This document shows positions 25,461 to 38,496 of a stretch of DNA of 64,000 nt, piece by piece; the first letter of the stretch is position 1; every line of letters begins with the position of its first letter. The notes under the pieces were generated by a model. The model did not search any database. It was not told where the DNA came from and worked only from the letters and a program-made list of their open reading frames with translations. This stretch comes from Dipylidium caninum (lineage: Eukaryota > Platyhelminthes > Cestoda > Cyclophyllidea > Dipylidiidae), in NCBI GenBank assembly GCA_017562135.1, contig QEYB01001046.1, positions 3,100,001-3,164,000 on the forward strand. Reading direction: 5' to 3'. A program made the translations under genes and the position numbers.

Positions 25461-28400
25461 ATGTTACTTCAGATAAAACATCGCGATCGCGGTTGGTCGT
25501 GGATTGTGCTGGTCGCCTCGTTTTGCATGCAGTTGCTCTGCGATGGGACCATCAGCAGCTACGGCATTGTTTACGCCGGTGCCTCCAATGACACCCAGTT
25601 CAGGAAAGCCAACTACACCGAAGGACAACTAACTTTGCCGGGAGCACTTCAGTCCTGCCTGTACATCACTGCCAGTAGGTTATACAAAAAGGGCTTTTAC
25701 TCCTTGTAATAGTCGTGAACAAATCTTGTACAATTTAATGGAATCGTACGTAAGGTTTAATGCGCTTCAGTTTTATATGAAGCCTTTTGCGGCCAACGGA
25801 GTTCGTCCACTCATTGCGGTGTCCTAAATTCAAGCACTCCTAATAGGGCGGGACTCGGTCTACTGAACCTGTGAGGGCCACCCCAGAGCTCGTGGCACAG
25901 GTTGTTGGTGATGGACTTAAATGGGAAATTTAAGGAGTTGCTTCGATGAGTCCACAGGTGTTATGATTTTAAAAGAAATTACTTTGGCCACTTCGACTCG
26001 GGAGTTTGGTGTGATATGGCAACGGGCGTCCCTTCTTATTCACCAACCCTACTATCGAAGGGTATCGCGGGAAAAGTGTCGCAAAATAGGCGGCACCAGC
26101 CTCACCGCTTAGTCTGCATCGCATTCGTCCCTTTCCTCCGCATGGTGCGCGGTGCGCACATCACTTTTGCAGTCCATTCGCAGCTGTCTTTACCATGTGA
26201 ACAGTGCCCCTCCCTCACCACAAAGGGTGCTGCCAGCGATAAGTGCCGGTGCAGGCTGAAAGCTTCCGTCCGACCCGTCTCGGCTCGGCGGTATTCGACC
26301 GGCTACTCCTCAACCCTCTGGAGCGGACCCCGTGAGGCGCTCATGCGCAGCGTATGGACGTGATTTTGCCATGTCTTCCCACGGTGCTCAAATCGGGGCG
26401 CATTTTACCCCATCCTCTGAAAAACATATCTTAATTCATTTTAGTGGGCCTTGCAAGTCCATTGGTAAACGTACTTGGCTTCCAGTGGATCGCCTGCGTG
26501 GGAGGCTTGACTGCCGGACTTGCAATGATGGCCGCCACCTTCTTCACCGAGATTGCAGGCATGGTAGTCTTCTACGGAGTACTTTCGGGTATGTTAGCGA
26601 GGGGAACAGTCGATTCCAGCCTCTCGAGTTGTTCGCCTTTCACCTTTTCCAGGATGTGCCCAGAGCGCTGTATTAACTTCACACTTGATTGCCAGTGGCA
26701 GGAAGTGTGTCCGCTATTTGGCCAAAAGCACTGCCAGACAGGGCCCCGCCGCAATCGTGGGGGCTCAAAATAATGCTTTTAGGAGAGGTCTTCCGAGGAG
26801 TCTCGGCAGACTTCAGATAGGCTATATTTCAGTGGAAGAGTCAAGTAACAGAAGAGTCTCCTGGTGATACGCCCACTGCCTTCCAAATGGATGGAAGCAG
26901 CGGCACTGTTCGTCGCTGGGTACACATCACCCAGTAAGCATGACTTTTGAGGCCGACAAATAATGTGAATTTGATCATGTGTGAGCCATTGGGGCCTTTA
27001 AATCCGCATCAAGCCGATCACGGGACTCCCGTAGCTTCTTGGACTGCATGGCTGTTCCATCGTGTCAGAATGTTGAAAAGTGCGATATTTAAATAATCCA
27101 CCCTATTGGGGATGGGTCTGTCTGATAAGACGAGAGCGAAGCTCCTAAAAGCGTTTGCTTTTCTTAGAAAAGCTATAAAAATATTTAAACATTGAAGGGA
27201 GTGAATAGTGGACTGCAGCACCCGTAAAAGGGCAAGGCCGTGGCTTGGGAGAACCTCGAGCCGCTGGCTTTGAGAACAGAGGTAGGCGCCGGGATGGTGA
27301 AAAAGAGCCGCCACTGCGAGCTGGATGAGAGACATCCGTGAACAAAGTACCTTCTCCATGCCATGGAGGATTCATTGGGGAAAGTTGCAAAGACGATCAT
27401 GCCCGTCACCGGTAACATTTCATCATGTCCATGACAGACTTGACGCGGTAGGCGCACACCACCTGCCCCCCGAAAGCCTCTTCCATGTCCGAGGAAGCGC
27501 GAATCTTGCCCTCTGCTTCTCATTCGCCACCGACTAGTCCAAGTCGTCCAGCGCATATTCAAGCATGTTCCAAAAAACTATGTTTAGTTGCTAAAGAACT
27601 CGCAATAAGCACAGGTTTTTCTGGTGGGTGCAGTTAGTCGAGTCTGCGTTATTCCACCTTCTTTAACTCATTTTTTGGTGAAATTGTAGGCTTAGGGCTT
27701 GGTTCGGTGTGTCTCTGCGCCGCGGTTGCAGTTGCCTATTATTTTGAGCACTACCGCGGGCTGGCATCCGGAATCGCGGCTTCGGGCAACGGGCTGGGCT
27801 ACATTGTGGTTCCGTTGATAATAAACTCTCTAACGGATCATTTCGGCACTTCGGCGGGTTGGAGACAGGCTGTCCGCGTCTTTTCTCTCATCCTCGCTTG
27901 CGTCACTTTTGCAGGAGGGTTGATTCTACGACCACTTGAGCTCGAGGCGCCCACGCTAAAGGAGTTGATAGACATTGAGAAAGTGCATAACGCTTCTAAT
28001 GACCATAGTAACATATCTCGAGGCGGTTTGGAGACCATTAGAGAGTCGGAAGCCTTGGAAGTTAGAGTAAGTGCATATTGAGTAACAACTTTCTCAAAAA
28101 TTTTCTGTAGAAACCTCCCTCTTTCATTTTTACTAGGCCCGGACAGAGCATCCACCACAGCTCCATCAAGCACCGTCCACGGAGATTTTCGCCTCGGTAC
28201 CGGCTATTTGCGGAAGCGATTTGGGCAGCAACGTAAGCCTGCGAGCCAGTCAATTGTGGGACTTAATCAAGGCACAGAAGCGCGGTGTCGTGAAGGAGAT
28301 GGTGGCTAAAGAATTTGAGCCCGGGGGTCCGTACTAACTGCTGCCTTAAGTTTGCCCTCACTACCTCTGCCCCATTTGCGGGCTCAGTTTTCTTTCCCCA

Positions 28401-31400
28401 TAATAGTCACAGGAAAATGATTATTTAAGGATATGTAGCGATAAAATTCTCTTTAAAACCTTATAGAATAGAGGCATCTCCTCTAAGCTCCCTGGTCCGA
28501 GATGACTTAGCCGTGGTTCGACTTGTTAACTTAGTGGCCACGAACGGAGGCGAACTCTCATGTCCACGTCGAGTGTGGTGCAGCGTTAGCGGCCTATGAG
28601 AATGTTTTACGGAGGGCTGCTAGGGAACCAGGCAAGGTGAGGCCAATTAGTTGTCAATATGATGTTGACTCCTGTCTCTAAATGTGAGAGACCTGACAAT
28701 CTGGAAAATAAGTTTCCAAGGTTAAGGCAGCAAAGTCGGCGCGATAAGGACAAAGGGCTGAGGTTTGGGAAGCGGTTGATAGAAAGATGCGCGACACACG
28801 TTGAAGAGCCTCTTTCTCCCGATGCAGTTTTGAGTGACGACCGCGGTGATAGAGCTATTCATAAGAGCATTCCTGATCACCTTGGCCACCGCCACCTGGA
28901 GCCGAGCTACCTGCACTCGGAAATCTACGCCTCGAAAGGCGCAATCGCGAAGCCACTCGATCGTCCTGACAGTCTCTTCTTCTCGAGTCTGCGCCTCCTG
29001 CCCCACCTTGACCACAGCATCTCAACTCTCAACTTTGATGTGAGCACCCACCTTCAGTTACTGGAGAAACAATCCAAATTCGGGGAGAATTTGTTGAGCA
29101 CCGTCTCACTGACGGGAACCTCACTAGAGGAAAATAATCAGGATGCTCAGCCCTCGTTGGGACATCGCCTAGTGCGCATGTTCGACCTCACGCTCTTCTG
29201 CAATTTCTCCTACCTCATCCTCACCATCTCGTTCGTGGTCTACCAGCTGGCCTACTTTGTGCCTTTTGTGTACTTCTTCACATTTGCCCTGGAGTCCGGA
29301 CTGACCCGCAGCAGCGCCGTGTTACTCATCAGCATTTTGGGCATCCTGCACACATTTGGACGTCTGGCCGGAGGCGTGTTGGCGAATTTCCCCCGAGTGA
29401 ACATTACCATCGTCACCATGGTCTCTTGCCTCCTCTGTTCAGCTTGTCACTGTGCACTACCCTCTCTGCCCCGTGACTTCAACGTGCTCGCCATCTATTC
29501 AGCCTCGTTCGGGTTTCTATGTGGTCAGTGGACAGTTACGATTTCATTCATTCACCTATTAATGCTTTGATTTATACAAATATCGCATTTGATTAAGTGG
29601 ACTTCGACCCCCACGTGCACGGTACCTTCTCAATCTTCCACCTAGTTGTTATGCTTTGCCCCATCCTCAAAGGCTCGGAGAGTTAGAAAACTGCTGCGCA
29701 TAACTATCGGCCAACAAATACCTTGAATGCCCCAAATATGTGCAAATAGGCTGACTTACGTAATGCGCTCCTGATGCCACTGGATGCTGCGTAGGACTTG
29801 AAAAGGCCACTCCTTTACCAACCTGTGTTGCAGATTTGTGCTTGCGTGCTTCCCGTAGAGCTTTGCCACATGTCGCCTTGCCGCACAGAGTTGCCTCGCG
29901 TCGACGCAGACCCTCTGTGTGGCGAGAGGTCCATGGTGGCCCCTGATGACGAGACGCACAGAGCGCGAGGGATGTCCCGAAGTGGGGCAACTCTTGGCAC
30001 TCACAGGTCCTGCACTCACCTGAAGGCACCCCTTAATTTCACCATGCCCCCGCAGCCTCACTCCGCCGTGTTCGTGCAAGGCTTTGCGTGGTGAGTCAAC
30101 ACCCATTTCACCTGCTTTCAGCGGTCCTCTTAGACCCTTCTGAAATCGGAAATCCTTCACCCAAACAGTGTGCGTTTTGGCGTTCCATGGGAGGAATGTG
30201 GTATTGAACTGTCAGTTCCGTAAAGGAGGCCTCAATGTCGACCATGTAGCTGTCTCCACTTCCAGGATTGAAATGTTAATGAAGCAGACCAGGGCAAGGA
30301 GTTTAGTCCGTAGCGTTAGGCTCAAACGCTCCCCTTTTTAGCCCAATTGTCGCAAGGGCTCGCCAGTTCAATGTCCAAGCAGTACGGCTTAGACAGGATC
30401 GCACCCTCCCGCACCGACAGTCAGTAGTATGAAAGTAGTGCCCCTTGCGTCCAGGCGGGATTATTCCATTAGCTGACAATATGGTAAGTGCATTGGCGGC
30501 CTCGACTCTTGCGGGTTGATGCTGACTGGTACTTTGGTGCTGCCCCTAATTCACTCTGTCTAGCGCCGGCGAAGAAAGTGGCGCCTGGCGGAGGAGTTCA
30601 TGAGAATGAGGCATGTCCAAAGCGTGGGATAAAGAGAAGCCGAGACGGAATTCTTGGGCGAACGCAACGTGCATCAGCATAATGCTGTCACCGCCGCAGC
30701 AACCGTTTTGTGCTCCGGGCCCTGCTCCATTGTCCCGTACGCACCTTTTCAAACTCACTTCTGCTCCAACTTGATCTCGGGGACACTATCTCACCTATTA
30801 GTTCCAAACTAGCCAGCACGGTAGAAAGCTATCTCGACGGACGGGAGTGAAGCGCCGTTGAATGCATCTTTGAGGAACCGCATCCATGTGTGCAGCGACG
30901 CTCAAGCCGATGGACGAGACATCCCCGCAGCGTAGTCAATAGGCTTTTACTCCCCGGCTTTTTTCACCGATCTGTTGCCACGTGACAGGGTTGCAGAAAT
31001 TCTCATAAATGCATCCTCATTTTAGCCCACTTCGGTCACACTTTGACATTCTTTTCGACAAGTTTGCCTACCACTTAAGCAAATTTAATCCTAATTCCTT
31101 GGGATGAAGGTACGCGATAAGATGTTTAATCCTCAAAATTAGCACTACGATAAAACTCCCTCTCCATCCTTAAAGCGGTCCCATGTCCTCTGCAACCCCT
31201 CCTCTTCATCCGCTTCCTGGGGCTCTCCAGACTCACCATGGCAGTGGGCAACTCAAGTTTTATTAAGGGGATCGCGGCAGCCATCGGACCCATTGTGGCA
31301 GGTAGGGCTGCGTTTCCATGATTTTTCAAACAGTTTGCGCCCCATGAGATCTCGTCACCCCTTCGCTTCCAGCTTACATTAAGGACTCGACTAAAAGTCT

Positions 31401-31524
31401 TAATGGAACCTTCTACTGGTGTGGCGGCTGCTTTGCGGTGTCTGGTCTCCTCCTCCTTCTTCTCTGCGTGCCGCGAGAGAGCAAAAATGGCCAAAAGGAG
31501 TCGGTTGGGGAAACGTTGAACTAA
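25461..31524 (+). CDS. Monocarboxylate transporter-like protein (SLC16 family)
   Basis: Major-facilitator membrane transporter, expected to move lactate, pyruvate or related monocarboxylates, often with protons. Predicted exons: 25461-25674, 26445-26588, 27690-28066, 28137-28326, 28651-29523, 31176-31301 and 31373-31524. All phases join, giving about 691 residues. The ATG at 25461 begins just before the first signature (DRGWSWIVLVASF); an upstream exon is possible because CAG follows four codons later. The second family signature is the block YYFEHYRGLASGIAASG near residues 136-152. Helices 1-6 lie in exons 1-3 and helices 7-12 in exons 5-7, where LGLSRLTMAVG and GIAAAIGP are typical. The loop between helices 6 and 7 is about 290 residues, much longer than in human MCT1. 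Exon 4 is the least certain: it ends at a weak GTCCGT donor and another frame is also open there. The substrate cannot be read from sequence. Confidence 0.85.
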
Positions 31525-31913
31525 CATTCAGAGATCAGCAGTGCTCTTTGTGATTGTGTTAGTGATGATGATTTTGCATGTTTCAAAGCTACTCTTTTTC
31601 TTCCAATAGATGACACCTACCAAAGACTGCGTTGATATCCTGACCTTCTTAGTCCCCCCCCCTCCCCAAGATAAAAAGCGCACATGCCTTAGAGTATAGG
31701 CCATTCGATAGCATAGAAAGTTAATATGGCAGAACAGGGGAGTATCCTGTGACTCTTAGATAGATTGGCATGGTGAATCTGGGAGTGCGTGCAGTATGAA
31801 CTACTGGATGCGAGTTGCTTAGCTGCCCTCTTCCTCCTGCGCCTGCTCCTCCTCCTCGGCTCCTCCTCCTCCCCCCCACATCTACACATTGAAGTTCTGT
31901 CCGCGTGAAGGCC

Positions 31914-31919
31914 AATAAA
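31914..31919 (+). other. Probable polyadenylation signal of the transporter gene
   Basis: AATAAA about 390 bases after the stop codon at 31522-31524, following a CT-rich tract. It is the first canonical signal I noticed downstream. Confidence 0.45.
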
Positions 31920-32899
31920 GACCGGTGTCAGTTGAGAAGGCATGAGACACGACCGAGTCTCGTTCACTCCAAATGGATTGGAGTAGCTCTAGCAATCAGT
32001 TGTTGCATGGGAGTCACCATTTAGCATTCTTCACAACCGCACCAGCCACTGAGTCTTGTTGCAATTTTGTAATGGAATCGAGGATCGCCAAAGAAACGCT
32101 TGAAGTGCCTCCCTCTTGCCGCCCCATTCGCGTACATTTCTTACGACCCTCACGAAGTGGTACATATTAAGATTTGCAATGAAGTGATCTCCCAGCAGCC
32201 ATCGAAAGTAGCTCGGCTGCACCGGAGGTTGGGACAACGCTGCACGCAAAGAAAGTGGCGAAGAAAGCGTGTGAACACCCACCGCTGCGGTGACATCGAT
32301 GAGTTACGCCGCAATCATCTTCCAAATAAACGACCTCGGAGGCCTGCTTGTCCCTTGACGCTAATTACGGAAACTCCCCATTGAAAGTCACCATCAGTCA
32401 ACGCTGAGCATATTAGTAGGCTGTCTCCCCCCCGCCATCCAAAAATACACGCACACATCGCTGAGGAGCTTTGTGAGGAGTTCACAAGCCCGCTTTCTCC
32501 TCTATTCATTCAGCTCTCAATGTTTCCCAAATCCTCATAAATTGTAATCTACACCCACATCAGTTTTATGAAATAAAACAATTTCTTTTTACATCCCGAG
32601 CTACACCACAACTTGTGCTCATGGCCTCGAACGTCCAACATACATACAACTGATTTATGAGCGCTGGTGACTAAGAAAAAGCATAATATCTGACTCCCGA
32701 AATGCCCATTCCCGAAGTATTTGAGAGTTCTCAGTTAGGGGAGTTAGGTGGTCCTCTGATGACCACGCAAACTTTTCCACCAACGCTCGAAAGCAGATTG
32801 AATGCGATGATTGCGACTCAACAAGTTGATATCCTCCGAGTTGTCGCCCAGAAGGGTTCAGGTTTGCCAGAATTTCCATTCAAATATCCGTTTAAAATC

Positions 32900-33662
32900 T
32901 TAACTCACTTTTTTTAAACAAATGTGATTCGAGCAATACACGAAGGTGTTCGGAGTGGACAAGACGCACATGCGCGGTGTATTCAAGTGAATGAATGAAT
33001 GAGTGAGCGACACACCAGAATCGAAAACATAGGGCGTATAGGCTGGTAATTGCGCCTGAAATTCAAATGGCAAGATTGTGTAGGTCAAACAATTCACTCT
33101 AAAGTGCACCTCAGCACTTGGAAAATGGAATAACAAACAGCGTGTACACGAATGCGCTGCGTGGGCTGTCAGGGGCGGGGTGGCAGGAAGCGTCGATCTA
33201 CCAGACCAAGGGGCGCCTTGAGGTGAAGCAAACAAGGTGAAGAGGAACGGCAAATCACGACTATCCGCTGCTGCCATGCAGAATCTATAGTAGGCGTGTC
33301 GTGTGAGAGGTGAGAACTTCCAAATTTTATTTCGTGAACAAATAAAACCTGATAGGAGAAAATATCGGAAAAAATGTAGGAGAAGGAGGGGGAAGACGTG
33401 CCAACAGTGCAACTCAGAATATCGGGGTGTGAAGAACGCTTGCGATGAGGCTGTTGTTCCGAGTGACTCCTCATCCTCGACGCCGAAGTGCCATCGTCCC
33501 GCCGAAGGGGTTGAGAAGTTGGCTTGGCCTGGAGGCCACGCCGCTGCCGGTGGGCAGTCTCGAAAGTTGGCGTCAGCGTAAAATGAAAGAGCATTGGTGC
33601 AAATCCGAAGTCGAAGCAGGGAGAATTGCGGGATAACAACTAAAAAATCAAGAATGAGGTGA
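32900..33662 (-). CDS. Unidentified long open frame, possible exon(s)
   Basis: One minus-strand frame stays open for about 254 codons, from just after a stop near 33664 to the stop at 32900. This is long for a window with frequent stops. It has no ATG near its head; the first is in the block RFCMAAADS. The translation contains a hydrophobic run (FPLLLLHFFRYFLLSGF) preceded by a proline- and glycine-rich part (CPPAAAWPPGQANF). A second minus frame is also open across 33169-33639, so composition may explain both. I recognise no family. It may be part of a membrane-protein exon, a decayed gene, or chance. Confidence 0.2.
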
Positions 33663-34071
33663 GTTTAAGGGTGCCAGCATAATTTGGAGGCGCTTTAAAG
33701 GTGGAACAAGCTGATAACACAACAAAGAATGACGGGAGAGTTCGCATTGACATGCGAGCAGACTTGCTGGTAATGGGACCGCTAGCGAGGATAACATGAG
33801 GTGGATTAGGAGGAGGGGGCAAACGGACGTGAACCTCACGCGCTATAAAACGAGCATTGGCAAGAGAGCGGACAATGCAACTGTAATTTCGGTATGACGG
33901 AGATAAGCATTTATGCTTTACATAGTTAAAAAAACAGTAATAAAATACAGTGGAGAATAGGACAAAACCACAGTGACAGTTGATCGAGCTGAAGCCATAA
34001 TAGCGGAGAGGCGAAGCGCGACGAGGCGCGGAGGCAAAGCCGTGGACCGTATGCGCACCGAGGGCAAAACG

Positions 34072-34146
34072 CGGGGTTGCCGAATAGTTAAAACCAATGA
34101 CAGTAATGCGTTGTGGCATAGAGTTCGAATCTCCTATTCGGCCCCG
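34072..34146 (+). tRNA. tRNA-like sequence (tRNA pseudogene or SINE head)
   Basis: GCCGAATAG at 34079-34087 is the exact reverse complement of CTATTCGGC at 34134-34142, and an outer CGGGG can pair with CCCCG. The segment GCCGAATAGTTAAAAC resembles the A box and D arm of a serine or leucine tRNA (GCCGAGTGGTTAAGGC-like), and GAGTTCGAATC resembles the B box and T loop. The T stem needs a bulge and I cannot place a normal anticodon loop, so this is unlikely to be a working tRNA. A tRNA-derived SINE or tRNA relic fits best. Confidence 0.35.
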
Positions 34147-34367
34147 TATTTGGTTTTCCTCCTCGCCTCCCTTTCAAATGACCCTCCGCGTCTGTTGGCC
34201 CGACATGTTCGAAGAAGAAACAGAAGAAACTCCATGAGGAAAGCGTAGCGTTCCGTCAGAAGAACTTGCAGCAATTAATGGGTAGTGATAAAGGTTAGAC
34301 TCCCTTACAGAGAGTCATATCGAGAGTGATAGTTTTGGGGAGCAGCAGTCTCAGCAGGGCAGTTTTC

Positions 34368-34625
34368 TCAGCAGACCTTCGCTTCTCGTCGCAGAGTTGC
34401 CGGGACATGTGCAAATGAGTAAGAAGACGTATGGGATAGTCCATCCATGGAGCCAGGTGATGCCTTAGGAGGACGCTTCACGTCCGTTTGAGGCGTGCGT
34501 CTGAAACAGGACCAGTTAACACAACTTACTGAGCAGTAGCGAGCGTCCTTAATTCGTGATGGCGTGGGCAACTGATCGTCGAGATTGTTGACAGAAATAG
34601 ACCTCGCCCGTCCATGATGTTGCAT
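34368..34625 (-). CDS. Hypothetical small gene with a possible 29-base intron
   Basis: An 85-codon frame from ATG at 34625 to a stop at 34368. Inside it, 34529-34501 begins GTAAGTTG and ends CTGTTTCAG, a perfect-looking intron of only 29 bases. If it is removed, an ATG at 34615 opens a 72-codon frame (86 plus 133 bases) beginning MDGRGLF and ending EAKVC. Unspliced, the product begins MQHHGRARSISVNNLDD. Flatworm genes are known to include introns this short, but the unspliced frame is also open, so which form is used, if any, is unclear. No family is recognised. Confidence 0.25.
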   Translation of the reverse strand: MQHHGRARSISVNNLDDQLPTPSRIKDARYCSVSCVNWSCFRRTPQTDVKRPPKASPGSMDGLSHTSSYSFAHVPATLRREAKVC

Positions 34626-37600
34626 TCCAAGTGCCAGTAATATGAAGTTAAAAACAAAAATTGGGATTAAATTGGGATAAAATACAGGCAGGGAGATCCA
34701 ATGGTGATGGATTTCGGGTCAGCCGCTAAATTAACAATTAAGCGACTAGATGAGAGAAGATTTGCATAAGGTTCAACGGACAAGCGAGGAGACGCACCGC
34801 GGTGAGTCCCACGCACACGAACGTAGAGAGCATTGGCCATCAGCAAAAAGTCTTACACGACGGCATGCCCCACCGCGAGTAATACGCGGAGAATAGCATA
34901 AGGCGCTGTGAGAAGCAGTCCAGTAGTAGAAATTTGCGGTCGGTTGCTTTCAGCTCCATGAAGCAGCCTCACATAACACTCCACGAAGCCGGTATTTGTT
35001 TGAAAATGCCCCAATTTGGTACACCATTTTTGTTTTGTGCTCAAATCTAGAATCTTGGTTTACTGTCCTCTCCAACCGCCAATCATGTCCCGTTCGCCCC
35101 ACGAGATTACATTAGGGGTGTTTTACGAGACCACACTAACCATTGCGTAAAAATGCTGAGTTATGAATTACAAAAGTGTTGCTAACTTTGATGGAAACTT
35201 TTTTTTACTTTATGGTTTCGATGTCGTCGCTAGATGGCTTAGCCTCGGAGCTATGATGACCAAACGGACCATTTGTCAACTTCAAACCTCCACCTACTCG
35301 GTCGATCTGTCGCGTGCCCAAGAGTTGAACAAAAATCTCCGAGGGAATCCCGCGACTCAAACGAAGCATCCATTTCTGCCAGCAATGGAACCAAGACGGC
35401 GACTCCAAGATGCAGTCGATCGGCACCTCGACAATCCGTCATACTTCACCCGGAAGTAATTTTTTAGTCACACGGGGGTTCTGGCGCCCCTGATGCGATA
35501 TATCAGGGTTGGTGAAGGGGCGCCGTGGCCCCCTCTCATGTAAACAGTCGCGGTCTGTGTGATTGCGGGAGGCGTCTTGGATGCGATTACATTAATGCAC
35601 GCATAATAACTATGGAAAGCGCTAATTTTGCGACATCTGTGATCGTTTGTAATAGGAATACGACTGACTAGTCATTCTAGAATAAATAACTAATCAGTTA
35701 TTGCCTAAAACAAGTCCTTATTAAGTAATACTGTATTGAATTAGGAATTGGAATTTCTCAGTACTTGCAACCTGGTATTACGCCGGTGCGAGGAGAGGCT
35801 TCCAACAACATTTGTTTGTTAAATTAGCAGCGACAACTCATTGTAGAAGGGTCAGTCATGTGAGTGGTGTAGTTGCTCCTGTTCCCAGCAGTATTATTCC
35901 TTCGTCAGTCCGAAATGTTATTACCTTAGGAGACAAAAGTTGCTCCGTATAAAAGCCTCCATGCTTGAGGCACTTAAAAGCGTGACGTTTTAAGGGATAA
36001 TACACTACAGTTCGAAAGAACAACAACAATATCGACGTGCCTCGTTTTCTGGAGATAATATGGGGCTTGGGGCCTAGGCATTATTCGACAAGCACAGTAA
36101 CGCGCTCAAAATGCAACCAGGTCCTCATTACCTGCTTGTTAGCTCCAAGGTGTTCTGTCGACATCATTTAAGTATGCTTTCGAATAATTATGCGGTCAAG
36201 ATGAAGATACGGGAACCAAGATACAGCATAATTGAAGTTTATTTAGAGGATTGATTAGGTTTATTGAATAAAAACCGTAAACCCGGGACAAAAGAAATGA
36301 AACTCCATTAGGAGGAAACATTGACAAAAGGTTTTATAATCTTCTTCTTCGAAATCAGATGGTTTCCTAACGGATTGTATTGCCGGCGCACCTCAACATG
36401 TAACAAACGAATGTCTAGCCGCTGTTTAAGGAAATGAGAAGCCGGTGGCTACAATCATCCATACGCTCTGGAAATTTCGGAAGGATTCAAACCCCAACGA
36501 GCGTATGATGATGCCGAAAGAAAGTCCATTTGTCGCGGATCTAAGCCAACTAGTAAGTAATAGTGAAACACAAAAAAGTGCATTGGCATTCGTTACGAGA
36601 ATACACCTGACTTTCGAAGAAATTCAGTTTTCAGGAACAAAAAAACTTTTGAGGAGGAAGTAGTCTCTAGAAAACAGTAAAGTAGGGACGGAAAGTTAAC
36701 AATAAACTATATATATTAGCCAAATTAAGAACGGACTAACTTGTGTAGAAGGCTTGAGTATCAATAAAGCAAAAACTCGTGTCAGTGAAAGCTTGTCCTC
36801 CGCACTAATGGGGAACACTAGATAGCAGACCAGCTTTGGCTTTGATAAACGTGTGGGGGACAGTACACGGCCGGTGTCAAATTTGCTTAAGGCAACGGTT
36901 ATATCCTCCCCTTTGCTTCGGCATCTGTATTATATTATCGAAATGACCTAGTGCGGGTTCCTCCAAAATGGGGTTCAAGAAGTCTGTCTGTTTGAATACT
37001 TTGCCCCTGGAGAGGCCTGCTGAACCTGATCACTTTTCTAACTAAGCTATTTTTGCCTCTTTTTGCTGAAGGCGTGGAGGGTAAATGCTAGTCAAATGAT
37101 TTGCTTTAAAGCTTTCTATGGGTATAAACAAAAAATAGGGCGACAAAACTTACGAAATCAATAGAAAAGTAATAGAGCGCATTTGTAAACATTAAAAATT
37201 GTGCAAGGTGGAAACATAAGTAAATCTACCTTAGTGAAAAGGAGATAGTAATTTCCCGAAAGGCCATAGTCTAAATGACTGGAAGCCGCCGTTACGTAGA
37301 TAAGGAGAAGTACAATCTTACACAATAATGAATATGAAAAGCAATCCGACCCAGTTATTCAAGCCATACCGTGGAATCAAAAACAAGGAGTTGTGTCCAC
37401 AAGTTGAAGGTAATGAAGCTTAAAGTTTCCATCAGCTACTTGTACCAATGAGACAGAAGAGCGTAATAGAAAAGTTAAAAATCGCTAGTAATGAATCAAG
37501 ACGGATCAGACAGTGGGGAAAGTACTCATCACTGAAACTTCTAAAAAATAACTACCCGTCCCTAAATTGTTTTTCGCCTAAACAAACGATTTACTCACCC

Positions 37601-38496
37601 TTGGAGGTGGCCGCGGATGGAAAAACGAATTTGTGAAATGCATGATGTCAACAAACTGGGACTAGAAATTTGTTTTCAACCCCTTCTAGATAAGTGGTTA
37701 CGTCGTAAACGCATTCGTTAAATCATTTAACTACTATTTCGATAAAATTAACCTAAAGAAATTGATAAAACAACGTAAAATAAATATGTAAAAGTGATTT
37801 TACGGATCATATGACTAATGAAATAATCCATTCCTACTAACGTATTTAAAGTACGCAAGTTTTGTTCAAAATAGTAATAACTGTAAAAGTTCATCATTAG
37901 CCATGTAAAAAAAGTACATGATGCGGTAATAGACTAACCGCTTTTATATAAGTGAAAAGAGATTGGCGGATCACAAGTCAAAAGCAGACTATGGTCAGGT
38001 TGTAAGGGCTATTAATCACAAAATTAAAAATGAACACGTTAGCGTAGTGTCATACTCAATAGCATAACCACTAACAACTTGCTCAAAGATGTACGAACGA
38101 TAGGGAGAACTACCGTTCAAGTATTACTGTAGAGCACAAATACGGAAGGTTTCGGGAGCATTAGAGAGAAAGTTAGCAAACGTATAGGCAACATGGAAAG
38201 AAACGAGATTACAATACCCATCGTATGGCTGAGATCCTCACCCCAAGTCGAGATAATTAGACAAAAGTTCGACAGGATCTATAAAACATGTCGAAAACGT
38301 AAAGTTATTAAAATAGGTGAATCGTGGCATACTGCTAAAGCTTTGGCGAAAAATGAGCACACCAACAGATTAATGGTTCTACCGTTCAGTACAAATGGTC
38401 AAAATAAAGCAATGCACTACTCCAGTCCTGTACTCATAAAAATAAAACCACAAAATCGCAACCAATAAAATTTACGTACAGAGCACCGCAAATTTA

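Larger units (their letters stand above)
31525..38496. other. 7 kb without a named gene
   Basis: After the transporter stop there is a CT-rich tract (about 31825-31880) and a polyadenylation signal. From 32.9 to 34.7 kb the minus strand has unusually long open frames, described separately, and a tRNA-like hairpin lies near 34.1 kb. At 35245-35459 on plus, two overlapping frames are open between splice-like borders, but neither resembles a known protein. From 35.5 to 38.5 kb the sequence is AT-rich with only short open frames. Confidence 0.45.
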
